Below the pieces are notes generated by a model. That model saw only the letters and a program-made list of their open reading frames with translations. It was not told where the DNA came from and did not search any database. The position numbers and the translations under genes are program-made. From CAYNZV01 sp965217095 (GTDB taxonomy: Bacteria > Latescibacterota > UBA2968 > UBA8231), in assembly GCA_965217095.1 (NCBI GenBank), contig OZ244235.1, forward strand, positions 1,612,001-1,676,000: a stretch of 64,000 bases of DNA, given 5' to 3'. Below, piece after piece: positions 1 through 8,842 of the stretch. The number at the start of each line of letters is the position of its first letter. Within the stretch, counting starts at the first letter, position 1.

Positions 1-1304
1 TCAGGTTCGTCCACGTACTTTTTCCCCAGCTCTTCGGGAGTATGGGTGCTGAAACGCATTACGTACTTCTCGATCCCGAAGAGCTCGAAATAATCCAGGT
101 ACAGCCTGCAAACGGCGAGGAATTCCTCCTCGAACTGTTCCAACGTGCAGTAGATGTGCGCGTCGTTCATCTGCATCGAGCGCACCCGCATGAGGCCGAA
201 CAACTCGCCGGATTTCTCGTACCTATAGCAGGTGCCGTATTCGGACAGTCGCAGCGGGAGATCGCGATATGAGCGCGGAGCCGACCCGTAGATCTTGTGA
301 TGATGGGGACAGTTCATCGGCTTCAAATAGTACCTGACGCCGTCCATCTCCATCGGCGGGTACATCGACTCCGCATAATACGGCAGGTGCCCGGTGCGCT
401 CGTAGATCACTTCCTTGCAGATGTGAGGTGTCCGCACCTGCTTGTACCCGGCCTTGCGCTCCACCGCCTTAGCCAGATTCTCGAGCTCTTCAATCAGCAC
501 CGTGCCTTTGGGTTGCCAGAGCGGCAAACCCGGTCCGATCTCGTCGTCGAAAAGGAACAGTTCCTGTTCCTGTCCCAGTCGCCGATGGTCCCGTTTCTTG
601 GCTTCCTCGAGCATTTCCAGGTGATGGTCCAGGGCTTCCCTACTGGAAAAGGCGGTACCGTAGATGCGTTGCAGCATTTTGTTCTTCTCATCGCCCCTCC
701 AGTAAGCCCCAGAGACGCTCAGCAGCTTGAAATAACGCGCCTGACCCGTTCCCATGATGTGTGGCCCGCGGCACAGATCGCAAAAATCACCATCCCGATA
801 GAACGACAGGCGCTCCCCGTCTCCAATGGCCTCGAGAATCTCCAGCTTGTACGGCTCGTCCTTTAGCAGCTCTCGTGCTTCATCTACGGGCAGCTCGAAG
901 CGTTCGAACCGGTGGTTTTGTTTGACCACCCGCTTCATCTCCTTCTCGATGCTCTTCAGATCATCGGGCGTAAACGGATTCTCGGCGTCGAAATCGTAGT
1001 AGAACCCATCCTCGATCGCCGGACCGATCGCCAGCTTGGTCCCCGGAAACAGCCGCAGCACGGCCTGGGCCATGACGTGCGAAAGACTATGTCGGAAAAA
1101 CCACCGGGCATCCTCCGCCTCCCATTCGACCAACTCTACTTCGGCATCAGCTGCGAGCTCGGAGTGAAAATCGATCCGTTCACCCTCCAATCGCGCCCCT
1201 ATGCAGGTCTTAAGCAGGCTCTTGTCGGTCTCCACGAGAACCTCCTTGAGCGAAGTGCCTCCTGCAGAATTGAGAATTTCTCCATCGGGTTTTCTAATAT
1301 TCAT
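1..1304 (-). CDS. thrS: Threonyl-tRNA synthetase, partial (3' end outside window)
   Basis: Charges tRNA-Thr with threonine in the cytoplasm. About 434 N-terminal codons are visible: an N-terminal TGS domain (starts MNIRKPDGEI), the second additional (editing) domain, and the class II catalytic core with the hallmark KPMNCPHHHKI, whose Cys is a zinc ligand in the family, followed by the RSYRDLPLRLSEYGTCYRYE-type motif 2 region. The ATG at 1304-1302 is chosen because it gives the canonical N-terminus and has CAGGAG 8-9 bases upstream. The anticodon-binding domain lies beyond the left edge. A terminator-like hairpin sits in the leader, suggesting attenuation. The identification is secure. Confidence 0.97.
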   Translation of the reverse strand, partial: MNIRKPDGEILNSAGGTSLKEVLVETDKSLLKTCIGARLEGERIDFHSELAADAEVELVEWEAEDARWFFRHSLSHVMAQAVLRLFPGTKLAIGPAIEDGFYYDFDAENPFTPDDLKSIEKEMKRVVKQNHRFERFELPVDEARELLKDEPYKLEILEAIGDGERLSFYRDGDFCDLCRGPHIMGTGQARYFKLLSVSGAYWRGDEKNKMLQRIYGTAFSSREALDHHLEMLEEAKKRDHRRLGQEQELFLFDDEIGPGLPLWQPKGTVLIEELENLAKAVERKAGYKQVRTPHICKEVIYERTGHLPYYAESMYPPMEMDGVRYYLKPMNCPHHHKIYGSAPRSYRDLPLRLSEYGTCYRYEKSGELFGLMRVRSMQMNDAHIYCTLEQFEEEFLAVCRLYLDYFELFGIEKYVMRFSTHTPEELGKKYVDEP

Positions 1305-1330
1305 TGTACGACTCCTGTGCCTCAAACATC

Positions 1331-1363
1331 AAAAAAGCCCCCTGCCGGGGAGGCAGCGGGCTT
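1331..1363 (-). terminator. Terminator-like hairpin in the thrS leader (candidate attenuator)
   Basis: On the minus strand a GC-rich hairpin (AAGCCCGCTGCC, loop TCCCC, GGCAGGGGGCTT, one internal mismatch) runs straight into TTTTTT. It lies about 27 bases before the thrS ATG and more than 230 bases after the maeB stop, so it belongs to the thrS leader rather than to the end of maeB. Upstream leader sequence (1364-1460) has several GC-rich blocks that could form alternative pairings. A T-box or tRNA-like leader is possible, but I cannot find a clear T-box consensus. Confidence 0.7.
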
Positions 1364-1594
1364 CGGACGATCGATTTGCTGCTGATCAATGCAGCGAGGC
1401 CCGCACGGAAACACCGCTTGACTCCTCCGTAGTGAGACGCCCGGAAGGTGCCAGGTTGGTGCGCGGGGTGGCGTGTATTATTAACAACAATTGTTTACTC
1501 ATCGTTGCGAATACCGTTTCAACTGATTCGAAATTTAAGCGGCGGTTTGCGACCATGTCAAGAGCGTTCCCTGGGGTAGAAAGCGGCCAGGACG

Positions 1595-2767
1595 CTAGTG
1601 GGGGGCCGCCTGCCGTACTGCTTCTGCGATGCGGGGAGCCACCGATTTGTCCAACGGGGACGGCAGGATCTTCTCCGGCTCCGGGGTTTCCACGGTAGCT
1701 GCAAGTGCGTGGGCAGCGGCAAACTTCATCGCCGGATCTATGGTCGCTGCTTCGGCATCTAGCGCTCCGCGAAAGATCCCTGGAAAAGCCAAGACATTGT
1801 TTACTTGGTTGGGGAAATCACTGCGACCCGTTCCAACAATGGCAGCTCCTCCACGACGCGCTCGGTCGGGCATGATCTCCGGCTCCGGATTCGCCATCGC
1901 CAGAATCACCGAATCAGGCGCCATGCCTCGGATGTCGTTTTCGTCCAGAAGGTTGCCCTTGCTGACCCCGATAAAGACATCGGCTCCCTGCAGCACCTGT
2001 TGCAAGGTGCCGGTTCGATTGGCCTGATTGGTATAGGAGAGAAGCGCCTTCTTCTCGGCAGAAAGTCCATCGCGACCGCGATGCACCGCGCCTTTGGAGT
2101 CGCAGATGACCACATCTTCTACCGGTTTGCAGACGGTCGGATCGTAACCCACACATCTCAACATTCGGGCGATTGCGGTGCCGGCGGCCCCCGCACCGCT
2201 GATCACGATCCTCACCTTGGTTATGTCGCGATCCAACACCCGGCAGGCGTTGATGAGCGCGGCCAGCAACACGATGGCGGTACCGTGCTGGTCGTCATGA
2301 AAGACCGGAATACCCAGATCCTGCAATTGATCTTCTACCTGAAAGCAGCGTGGCGCGGCAATGTCCTCCAGATTTATGCCTCCAAACACGGGGGCGATAC
2401 GGCGCACCGTGTCGACGATCTCGCCGGGTTCCTGGGTGTCCAGACAGATCGGCCAGGCATCGATGCCGGCGTACTCCTTGAACAGCAGAGCTTTGCCTTC
2501 CATGACGGGGATAGAGGCGAGTGGACCAATGTTTCCCAGCCCAAGAACCGCGGAGCCGTCGCTTACGACGGCTACCGAATTGCGTTTGATGGTGAGATGT
2601 TGCGCCTGGCTCGGGTCGGCGGCGATCAGCTCACAGGGCCGGGCAACGCCGGGCGTGTAGGCGATGGAAAGATCGTCCTGGGTTTCGATCGGTATCTTGT
2701 TGAAGATCCCGATCTTACCGCGCAGTTGTTCGTGGATAATAGCCGAACGCTCGTAGAAATCGGTCAT
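1595..2767 (-). CDS. NAD(P)-dependent malic enzyme, short form
   Basis: Oxidative decarboxylation of malate to pyruvate. The 390-residue protein has the bacterial malic enzyme N-terminal domain (SIAYTPGVARPCELI near residue 35; GSAVLGLGNIGPLASIPVMEGK near 75; HDDQHGTAIV near 155) and a Rossmann nucleotide-binding domain (ISGAGAAGTAIARML near 190). It lacks the C-terminal phosphotransacetylase-like domain of MaeB, so it is of the short type. It lies 13 bases downstream of the acetolactate-synthase-like gene on the same strand, probably co-transcribed; both handle pyruvate. Cofactor preference cannot be read from the sequence. Confidence 0.93.
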   Translation of the reverse strand: MTDFYERSAIIHEQLRGKIGIFNKIPIETQDDLSIAYTPGVARPCELIAADPSQAQHLTIKRNSVAVVSDGSAVLGLGNIGPLASIPVMEGKALLFKEYAGIDAWPICLDTQEPGEIVDTVRRIAPVFGGINLEDIAAPRCFQVEDQLQDLGIPVFHDDQHGTAIVLLAALINACRVLDRDITKVRIVISGAGAAGTAIARMLRCVGYDPTVCKPVEDVVICDSKGAVHRGRDGLSAEKKALLSYTNQANRTGTLQQVLQGADVFIGVSKGNLLDENDIRGMAPDSVILAMANPEPEIMPDRARRGGAAIVGTGRSDFPNQVNNVLAFPGIFRGALDAEAATIDPAMKFAAAHALAATVETPEPEKILPSPLDKSVAPRIAEAVRQAAPH

Positions 2768-2780
2768 GGCGTGAAGCGAT

Positions 2781-4415
2781 CTATTTCGGGCACACGAGTT
2801 CCTTGTCCAGAAGCGATTGATTGCCGGAGTAATCCACCGGAATGTCGATCAGGTGGACACCTGGACTGTCGAGACACTCCTTCAGCTTAGGAAGCAGTTG
2901 CTCTGTTTTCTCGATGCGGTGCCCCTTGGCACCGTAACACTCGGCATATTTCACGAAATCGGGATTGGTGTAGTCGAGTCCCCAGTTCTCAAAGCCCATA
3001 TCCGCCTGTTTCCACTTGATCATACCGTACCCTGAATCGTTCAGGACGAGAACCACAAGATCCATCTTGAGGCGGACGGCGGTCTCCAACTCCTGAGAGT
3101 TCATCATGAAACCGCCATCGCCGCATATGGCAACCACCTTCTTGTCCGGACTGACCAGCCGGGCTCCCATGGCCGAAGGCAGGCCGGCACCCATAGTGGC
3201 CAACGCGTTGTCAAGCAGCACGGTGTTCGGCGCGTGCGCTTTGTAATTGAGCGCGAACCAGATTTTGTACACCCCGTTGTCCAGGCAAAGGATGCCATCG
3301 TCTGGAACCGCGCGCCGCACATCCGCAACGAAACGCTGCGGGACGACCGGGAAGGATTTGTCATCGATCCCTTTCGCTCTTTCTTCATCGATCCACTTCT
3401 TGACCTTCATGACGTAGGAAAAGTCCCATCGTTTTTGCTTATCGGTGCGCAGCATCAGTTGCCAGATGCTATTCCCGATATCCCCGATCACTTCGAGCTG
3501 CGGGAAGTAGACGGGATCGACGGAGGCTGATATGAAGTTGATGTGAATCACCTTCAAACCGTCAGCTTCCATAAAGAACGGTGGTTTTTCCACCACGTCG
3601 TGCCCCACGTTGATGATCAAATCGGAGCGTTGGATGGCGCAATGTAATCTGTCGTTGGCCGACAGCGCAGCGTTGCCGAGAAACAAGGGGTGGCGTTCGT
3701 CCACGACCCCTTTCCCCATCTGCGTGGTGAAGAATGGGATACTCATGTCGTCGATGAAGTGACGGAGCATCTTGGAGGTCCGTTTGCGGTTGGCCGCGGC
3801 GCCGATGAGAAGCAGCGGGCAACTTGACTCCTCGATCATCCGCGCGGCCTTGGCCACTGCTTTCTCTTCAGGAACCGGCCGGCGGATCTTGTCATTCGGA
3901 TAGAGAGGGGTATCCGACTCTTCGTCGGCAATGTCCTCGGGAAGTTCCAGGTGGACCGCCCCGGGGCGTTCCTCTTCCGCTACGCGAATAGCCTCGCGAA
4001 CATGGGATGGAATGTTGCCGGCATTGACGACCTGGCGGGTGTACTTTGTCAGCGGCCTCATCATGTCGACCACATCCACGATCTGAAACTGACCCTGCTT
4101 GCTCGACTTGATCGGTTTTTGACCGGTCAACATGAGCATCGGCATCGCGCCCAGCTGAGCGTACGCGGCTGCGGTCACAAAATTGGTGGCTCCCGGGCCC
4201 AGCGTCGACAGGCACACTCCGGTCTTGCCGGTCAACCTGCCGACCGTTGCCGCCATAAAACCGGCCGCTTGCTCGTGACGCGTCAGGATGAGCTTGATCT
4301 TCTCGGAGTGTCGCAGAGATTCGAGAAAATCGAGATTCTCTTCACCTGGAATCCCGAAGATGTACTCGACCCCTTCCACCTCCAGGGCCTTCACAAACAG
4401 GTCAGACGCTTTCAT
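2781..4415 (-). CDS. Thiamine-diphosphate enzyme, acetolactate synthase large-subunit-like
   Basis: Likely condenses two pyruvates (or a related 2-oxo acid) using thiamine diphosphate. The 544-residue protein has all three family domains: the N-terminal pyrimidine-binding domain with the catalytic Glu in LTRHEQAAGFMA and the GPGATNFVTA motif, a central Rossmann-like domain, and a C-terminal TPP-binding domain with GDGGFMMNSQELETAVRL and NDSGYGM. The start is placed at 4415 (MKASDLFVKAL) because GAGGAAC precedes it by about 6 bases; an upstream in-frame start would add 26 atypical residues. There is no adjacent ilvN regulatory subunit, so a catabolic AlsS-like or other TPP-lyase role is as likely as branched-chain amino-acid synthesis. 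Confidence 0.85.
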   Translation of the reverse strand: MKASDLFVKALEVEGVEYIFGIPGEENLDFLESLRHSEKIKLILTRHEQAAGFMAATVGRLTGKTGVCLSTLGPGATNFVTAAAYAQLGAMPMLMLTGQKPIKSSKQGQFQIVDVVDMMRPLTKYTRQVVNAGNIPSHVREAIRVAEEERPGAVHLELPEDIADEESDTPLYPNDKIRRPVPEEKAVAKAARMIEESSCPLLLIGAAANRKRTSKMLRHFIDDMSIPFFTTQMGKGVVDERHPLFLGNAALSANDRLHCAIQRSDLIINVGHDVVEKPPFFMEADGLKVIHINFISASVDPVYFPQLEVIGDIGNSIWQLMLRTDKQKRWDFSYVMKVKKWIDEERAKGIDDKSFPVVPQRFVADVRRAVPDDGILCLDNGVYKIWFALNYKAHAPNTVLLDNALATMGAGLPSAMGARLVSPDKKVVAICGDGGFMMNSQELETAVRLKMDLVVLVLNDSGYGMIKWKQADMGFENWGLDYTNPDFVKYAECYGAKGHRIEKTEQLLPKLKECLDSPGVHLIDIPVDYSGNQSLLDKELVCPK

Positions 4416-4570
4416 CAATGGTTCCTCGATCCGTAGCCTGCTATTCAGCCTGCAGGAGGTCTGCGTTGGGGCAAAACCCATACAGTATAACAAAAAGCGC
4501 AGGATCGAAAAGTCTGGGGCACTCCGCGAAACGGATCGTCAACTGAGCAGAATTCCCGCCGAGACCAGCC

Positions 4571-4876
4571 CTAGCAGGCAAGGTCGGCTTCCAGGTCCCA
4601 AGCAACTTTGGTGATTTCAAGGAACAGCTTTTTCTGCGCGGGACTCATTTCTCGGTCGCGCCTGCGAGCAGCCCTTTCGGCTACCTCGAGTCCCTTGGCG
4701 GGGTCATAGCGCTCTTCCCGATCTTCGTCCAACCAGCTGAAGCTGGGCACGAACTTCGGGCTACGCTGCCTGAAGACGCTGCTGCAGAATCCAACTACGG
4801 AACCCGTTGGGAATGTGACATTGATGCCGATCTTGGCATGATCTCCGGCGAAGAGGCCGACAAACTCTCGTTCGTT
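4571..4876 (-). CDS. GlmU-like gene, 3' part in a shifted frame
   Basis: Continuation of the GlmU-like gene in another frame. The reading REFVGLFAGDHAKIGI followed by GSVVGFCS and PKFVPSFSWLDED is the expected end of the left-handed beta-helix and the C-terminal tail of this family, ending at a TAG (4573-4571). Joined to the upstream part the gene is 1256 nt, consistent with loss of a single base near 4872-4880; adding one A there would read ETKREFVGLF, which fits the family. The reader should treat 4571-5826 as one gene of about 418 codons. Confidence 0.8.
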   Translation of the reverse strand, partial: NEREFVGLFAGDHAKIGINVTFPTGSVVGFCSSVFRQRSPKFVPSFSWLDEDREERYDPAKGLEVAERAARRRDREMSPAQKKLFLEITKVAWDLEADLAC

Positions 4877-5826
4877 TCCACCAGCCTACCGTTGATGGGC
4901 ACGGACACGGTCCCATAGGTGTTCTTCAGATTGCTGTTGCTCGTTCCGGCTCCGATGTTGACCCAGGCACCTACGTAGCTGTGACCGAGGAAACCGAGAT
5001 GTTGTTTGTTGGAACAGGCGTGGATGATGCTGGCCGCAACCTCCCCCCCAACCTTGCAGGTTGGACCTACGGTGCTCCCCTCCCGAAGGATCGTGCCGGG
5101 TAGCAATTGGGAACCGTCTCCGACGCATGCCGGACCTTGCAGATAGGCGTTGGCGAAGATATGTACGTCGCTACCGATCCACACAGGTCCGTCGCGGGCA
5201 TCTACGACGACACCTGGATCCAGCACGGTTCCGTCTCCCACGAATACGGCGTCCTCCCCAAGGATGCTGCATCCCCTGTCGACCTGACCGAGAACAGCGG
5301 CGGAGTGACGGTGCCGACTCCAGTCTCCTTCGATAGCATCGCCGTTGACATTGACAAGGTCCCAGGGCCACTGCATCAAATCTACGAGATCGTCGACGGG
5401 TTTGGTCGGCAGATCGTTCAGCAGTTCCGCCTGTCCGCTTTCGTCCAATAGTCTCGCGGGATCGAGTCGCTCGGAGAGAGGTTCGTCAACGTAGACACAT
5501 GCGATGTTGTTTTCCGCAGTCGCACCGACCCAGGCAGCGTCGTTGGCCTCCACGGGCGGCAGCTTTTTCCAACGCCCTCGACCGTTGAGCAGCAAGGTGC
5601 CACCGGTGAGTTTCTGGTTGATCTGCAGTAGGGTCTCTTCTCCCGTCACGGCGTCGATCTGTGGACGGCACCAAATCTCCACCTCACCGCCACCGGCTTC
5701 GGCCACCAACCACTGGACTGTATGCAGAAGATCGAAACTGCCGCACACCAACCGGCAGGTTGGGCGCGTATACACGAGGGGCGCAAAATTGCGCCAGCGG
5801 GAATCCTCGAAAACGATCACCCGCAT
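4874..5826 (-). CDS. GlmU-like sugar nucleotidyltransferase/acetyltransferase, 5' part
   Basis: Belongs to the alternative bacterial GlmU family (UDP-GlcNAc diphosphorylase / glucosamine-1-phosphate acetyltransferase type). It starts MRVIVFEDSRWRNFAPLVYT, the usual N-terminus, followed by a short nucleotidyltransferase-like domain and then hexapeptide beta-helix repeats (LGQVDRGCSILGEDAVFVGD and on) to NLKNTYGTVSVPINGRLVET. After that the frame is lost and the remaining about 30 residues to a stop at 4795 are not family-like; the true continuation is in the neighbouring frame. It starts 7 bases after glmS, so the two form an amino-sugar (UDP-GlcNAc) operon. Confidence 0.85.
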
Positions 5827-5833
5827 CGAGCTG

Positions 5834-7666
5834 TCATTCTACGGTAACGGACTTCGCGAGATTCCGGGGTTTGTCCACATCGTGGCCGCGGAACACGGCG
5901 GCGTGATAGGCGAGAAGCTGCAGCGGTACAGTGGTCACTAGCGGTGAAAGAATGGGCAAGGTCGAGGGAACGTAGAGAACCTCTGCCGCGATCCGCTCCA
6001 GGCGGCTATCTGGTTCGGTGGCAAAAGCGATGACCTGCCCCTGACGACCGCAGACCTCTTCGATGTTTGCCAGTACCTTCTCGTAGGTGTGATCTCGGGA
6101 AGCGACGACGACCACCGGCATATCCTCGTCGATCAGCGCCAGGGGTCCGTGTTTCATTTCGGCGGCCGGCAAACCTTCGGCATGGATATAGCTGATTTCC
6201 TTGAGCTTCAGGGCACCCTCGATGGCCACCGGATAATTGACGCCACGTCCCAGAAACAACCAGTTGTCGCGTTCACCGAAACGCGCCACCAGGCCCTTGA
6301 CCTCGTCCTCCAGTTCCAAGGCCTGCTCGATTTTCTCAGGGATGGCGGATAATCCTGTGATGATCTCGCTAGTGCGTTCTGCCGACAAATGACGATGGCG
6401 GCCGATATCGATCGCCATCATCGCCAGGGTTGCGACCTGCCCGGTGAAGGCCTTGGTGCTTGCTACCCCGATTTCGGTTCCTACGTGGAGGTAGACTCCG
6501 GCATCCGTCTCACGAGCGATGGTCGAACCAACCGCGTTGACGATACCCAGTACCGTAGCCCCCTTGGTGCGCATCTCGTGCAACGCGGCCAGAGTATCCG
6601 CCGTTTCACCAGATTGGCTAATGAAAACCGCCACGGTGTCGGCATCAACGATTGGATTCCGGTAACGCAATTCGCTGGCGTATTCGACTTCCGTCGGAAT
6701 TCGAGCCAGCTCCTCAAACAGGTATTCACCGATAAGGGCCGCATGCCAGGCGGTGCCACAGGCTGCCAGGATCAGTCGGCGACAATCGTTCCATTCCCGC
6801 TCCACCGGGTCCAGTCCGCCGAGGCGAATGCCGCTTGAAGCCGCATCCACCCTGCCTCGCATGGTATCGCGCAGCGCCTCCGGTTGTTCGAAAATCTCCT
6901 TCAACATATGGTGGGAGTACTCCCCCAGTTCGAGTTCGTCCAGCGTCATCTCCAGCACATCCACATCCTTCTGTACTGGCTCCGCGTCGATGGTGCTGAC
7001 GTGCATCCCGTCGCCATCCAGAAGGACGAGTTCGTTGTCGTGCAGATAGACCACCTGACTGGTATGCTCGACGATGGCGGTGCCGTCGGAGGCTACCAGA
7101 TACTCGCCCTCCCCGATGCCGACGATGAGCGGGCCCCCTCTGCGAGCGGCAATCAGGGTGTCGGGACGGTCGATGCAGAGTATTGCCACACCGTAGGTTC
7201 CGATCACATCACGCAGCGCCCGGCGAACGCTTTCGATCAGATCCTCGCCTTGCGCGTAGAAATATCCGATCAGCTGAACCAGCGCTTCGGTATCGGTTTC
7301 GCTTTTAAAAGTCACCCCTTCACCCTCGAGGAAAGAGCGGATTGCGTCGTGATTCTCGATGATACCGTTGTGAACCAGAGCGATGCGCTCGCTTGCATCG
7401 AGATGCGGGTGGGCGTTGCGCTCAGTGGGTCGGCCGTGAGTCGCCCAGCGGGTGTGGGCAATGCCGAGAGATCCCGGGATCGGTTTATCCGCCACATCCT
7501 TTCCGAGAGCGCTCACCTTGCCAGCCTGGCGCCGGACCTCGATCGTTTCGCCATCGATGGTAGCCATGCCCGCCGAATCATAGCCGCGGTATTCGAGCCG
7601 TTGAAGACCGTTCAACAACACATCCGCAACCGGTTTCGAACCCAGGTACCCGATGATTCCGCACAT
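5834..7666 (-). CDS. glmS: Glutamine-fructose-6-phosphate aminotransferase
   Basis: Makes glucosamine-6-phosphate from fructose-6-phosphate and glutamine, the first step to UDP-GlcNAc. 610 residues (E. coli 609). Met is followed by the nucleophile Cys in MCGIIGYLGSK, so the start at 7666 is fixed; longer in-frame extensions would destroy the N-terminal amidohydrolase. Glutaminase domain about 1-220, then two SIS sugar-isomerase domains (CGTAWHAALIGEY, SQSGETADTLAAL, GRGVNYPVAIEGALKLKE), ending LAKSVTVE exactly as in the family. The region directly upstream is a 168-bp inverted-repeat element whose terminal repeat supplies the AGGA ribosome-binding site 7 bases before the ATG. Confidence 0.97.
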   Translation of the reverse strand: MCGIIGYLGSKPVADVLLNGLQRLEYRGYDSAGMATIDGETIEVRRQAGKVSALGKDVADKPIPGSLGIAHTRWATHGRPTERNAHPHLDASERIALVHNGIIENHDAIRSFLEGEGVTFKSETDTEALVQLIGYFYAQGEDLIESVRRALRDVIGTYGVAILCIDRPDTLIAARRGGPLIVGIGEGEYLVASDGTAIVEHTSQVVYLHDNELVLLDGDGMHVSTIDAEPVQKDVDVLEMTLDELELGEYSHHMLKEIFEQPEALRDTMRGRVDAASSGIRLGGLDPVEREWNDCRRLILAACGTAWHAALIGEYLFEELARIPTEVEYASELRYRNPIVDADTVAVFISQSGETADTLAALHEMRTKGATVLGIVNAVGSTIARETDAGVYLHVGTEIGVASTKAFTGQVATLAMMAIDIGRHRHLSAERTSEIITGLSAIPEKIEQALELEDEVKGLVARFGERDNWLFLGRGVNYPVAIEGALKLKEISYIHAEGLPAAEMKHGPLALIDEDMPVVVVASRDHTYEKVLANIEEVCGRQGQVIAFATEPDSRLERIAAEVLYVPSTLPILSPLVTTVPLQLLAYHAAVFRGHDVDKPRNLAKSVTVE

Positions 7667-7667
7667 G

Positions 7668-7835
7668 CTAGTGTCCTGTCGCAGAGATAGATTGACAAAA
7701 TTCGGCCGCCGAGGCGCACGGGTCGCAAGGCGCCTGAGCGAGTCGTACTGGTGGAGTACAGCGAGCGAAGGCAACGCCGCGACCCGGGATGGAGCGGCGG
7801 CAGTATGTTGACGGATTTCGGCGACAGGACACTAG
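7668..7835. mobile_element. 168-bp inverted-repeat (MITE-like) element, copy 1
   Basis: Bounded by a perfect 15-bp terminal inverted repeat, CTAGTGTCCTGTCGC (7668-7682) and its complement (7821-7835). The interior also contains nested inverted segments (AAGGCGCCTGAGCGA ... GCGAAGGCAACGCCG), so most of the element can fold. No protein is encoded. It shares length, interior layout and the GTGTCC core of its ends with the copy at 8593-8758. The CTAG at each tip could be part of the repeat or a target duplication. It sits between the dCMP deaminase gene and glmS and abuts the glmS start codon. Confidence 0.75.
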
Positions 7836-7852
7836 GGATTCCCCACGCATGT

Positions 7853-8371
7853 TCAATCTCTGAGAGAAGATACGGCCCATGTTGCCTCCGTGTCCTCAAT
7901 GCTCATGCCATGGATACCACCCGAAATGTGCGATTGAAGATTTAGATAACTCTGTTGTCGATCGCTGTCGGGATAGACCCAGTCGTGCAAGAAATAGACC
8001 GCCTTGACCTTCGCCTGTAAGAGCTCCTTGGAGCAGCCGAAACAAGGCCTCATAGTTGAATATAAAGCGGCGCCTTCGGTGGCGATGCCGAACCTTGCCG
8101 CGGACAACAGGGCATTTTGTTCCGCGTGAACGCAGATACAGAGATCGTAATCCTTGCCCGACTCGTATTTGGTTCGATTGCTGCAACGTTCGCACCCCCC
8201 GTCCATGCAGTTAACCATATCGCTAGGTGTGCCGTTGTAACCGGTTGAAATAATTCGATCGTCGAGTACGAGCACCGCACCTACGCGGTTGCCTATGCAG
8301 TTTGCCCGAGTGCGTACAGCGAGAGCGATGTGCATGTAATACTCGTTCCAATCGGGTCGACTCGTTCGCAT
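7853..8371 (-). CDS. dCMP deaminase (ComEB-like)
   Basis: Converts dCMP to dUMP for dTTP synthesis; zinc-dependent cytidine/deoxycytidylate deaminase family. Visible motifs: GYNGTPSDMVNC, the zinc/catalytic CVHAEQNAL (His and Glu) near residue 105, and the zinc-binding TMRPCFGC near 130, with a CMDGGCERC cluster that in this family can bind a second zinc. I place the start at the ATG at 8371 (MRTSRPDWNEYY), typical of the family; an upstream TTG at 8434 would add 21 residues of no recognisable value. Followed by a MITE-like element and then glmS on the same strand. Confidence 0.9.
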   Translation of the reverse strand: MRTSRPDWNEYYMHIALAVRTRANCIGNRVGAVLVLDDRIISTGYNGTPSDMVNCMDGGCERCSNRTKYESGKDYDLCICVHAEQNALLSAARFGIATEGAALYSTMRPCFGCSKELLQAKVKAVYFLHDWVYPDSDRQQSYLNLQSHISGGIHGMSIEDTEATWAVSSLRD

Positions 8372-8592
8372 TCTCACATTCGTCGCGTTTTTGGGAGCTT
8401 TTCGTGGCCAGTAAACATATATACACCTGCCCAACTGAATCGCGCAACCTGCAGGTCGAATTCCCGTTCGGCAAGCAGGATCGTCGCCTTTTTCAATTCT
8501 GCTGTTTCAGGTGAACAATGTCTAAGAAGCGGCCGGAAGCGGCACATCCCAGCTCAGTCGCCGGAGGCGGTGCCGGCTTCTTACAAACTGCA

Positions 8593-8758
8593 AGGAGCGT
8601 GTCCGGGTATTCGCTTTGACAGGCGAGGGGGCGTCATTGTTGTCGATGGCAAGGCGCGTGAGCGATCTGAATTGGGGAATTCAGAGAGAGAAGCGCAACG
8701 CAGACAGCGGCAGCAATGACGCACCTGCAGCCTAAATGGGATACTCGGACACGCTCCT
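8593..8758. mobile_element. 166-bp inverted-repeat (MITE-like) element, copy 2
   Basis: Ends are an 18-bp inverted repeat with one mismatch, AGGAGCGTGTCCGGGTAT (8593-8610) against the complement of 8741-8758. Inside are nested inverted segments: TCATTGTTG/CAGCAATGA and CTGAATT/GAATTCAG around a short loop, and the arm AAGGCGCGTGAGCGA ... GAAGCGCAACGC matching the layout of the copy at 7668-7835. No coding sequence. It lies in the spacer between the dCMP deaminase start and the ssb terminator. Confidence 0.7.
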
Positions 8759-8776
8759 AGTGGGTCAGCTATGCGC

Positions 8777-8813
8777 AACAAAGGGGCGCCCCCTTGCGAG
8801 GGACGCCCCTTGT
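8777..8813. terminator. Strong hairpin downstream of ssb
   Basis: AACAAAGGGGCGCCCCC, loop TTGCGA, then GGGACGCCCCTTGTT: a near-perfect 15-bp stem located about 30 bases after the ssb stop. Its ends are A/T-rich on both sides (AACAA and TTGTT), so it can act in the ssb direction and possibly in both directions. There is no long T tract. Confidence 0.65.
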
Positions 8814-8842
8814 TCCCAATGGGGTGGGGAGTGGGAAGTGGG

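Noticed and set aside
1805..2890. Long plus-strand open frame (361 codons) over maeB
   Set aside because: Opposite-strand shadow; maeB is a full conserved enzyme and this frame shows no motif or ribosome-binding site.
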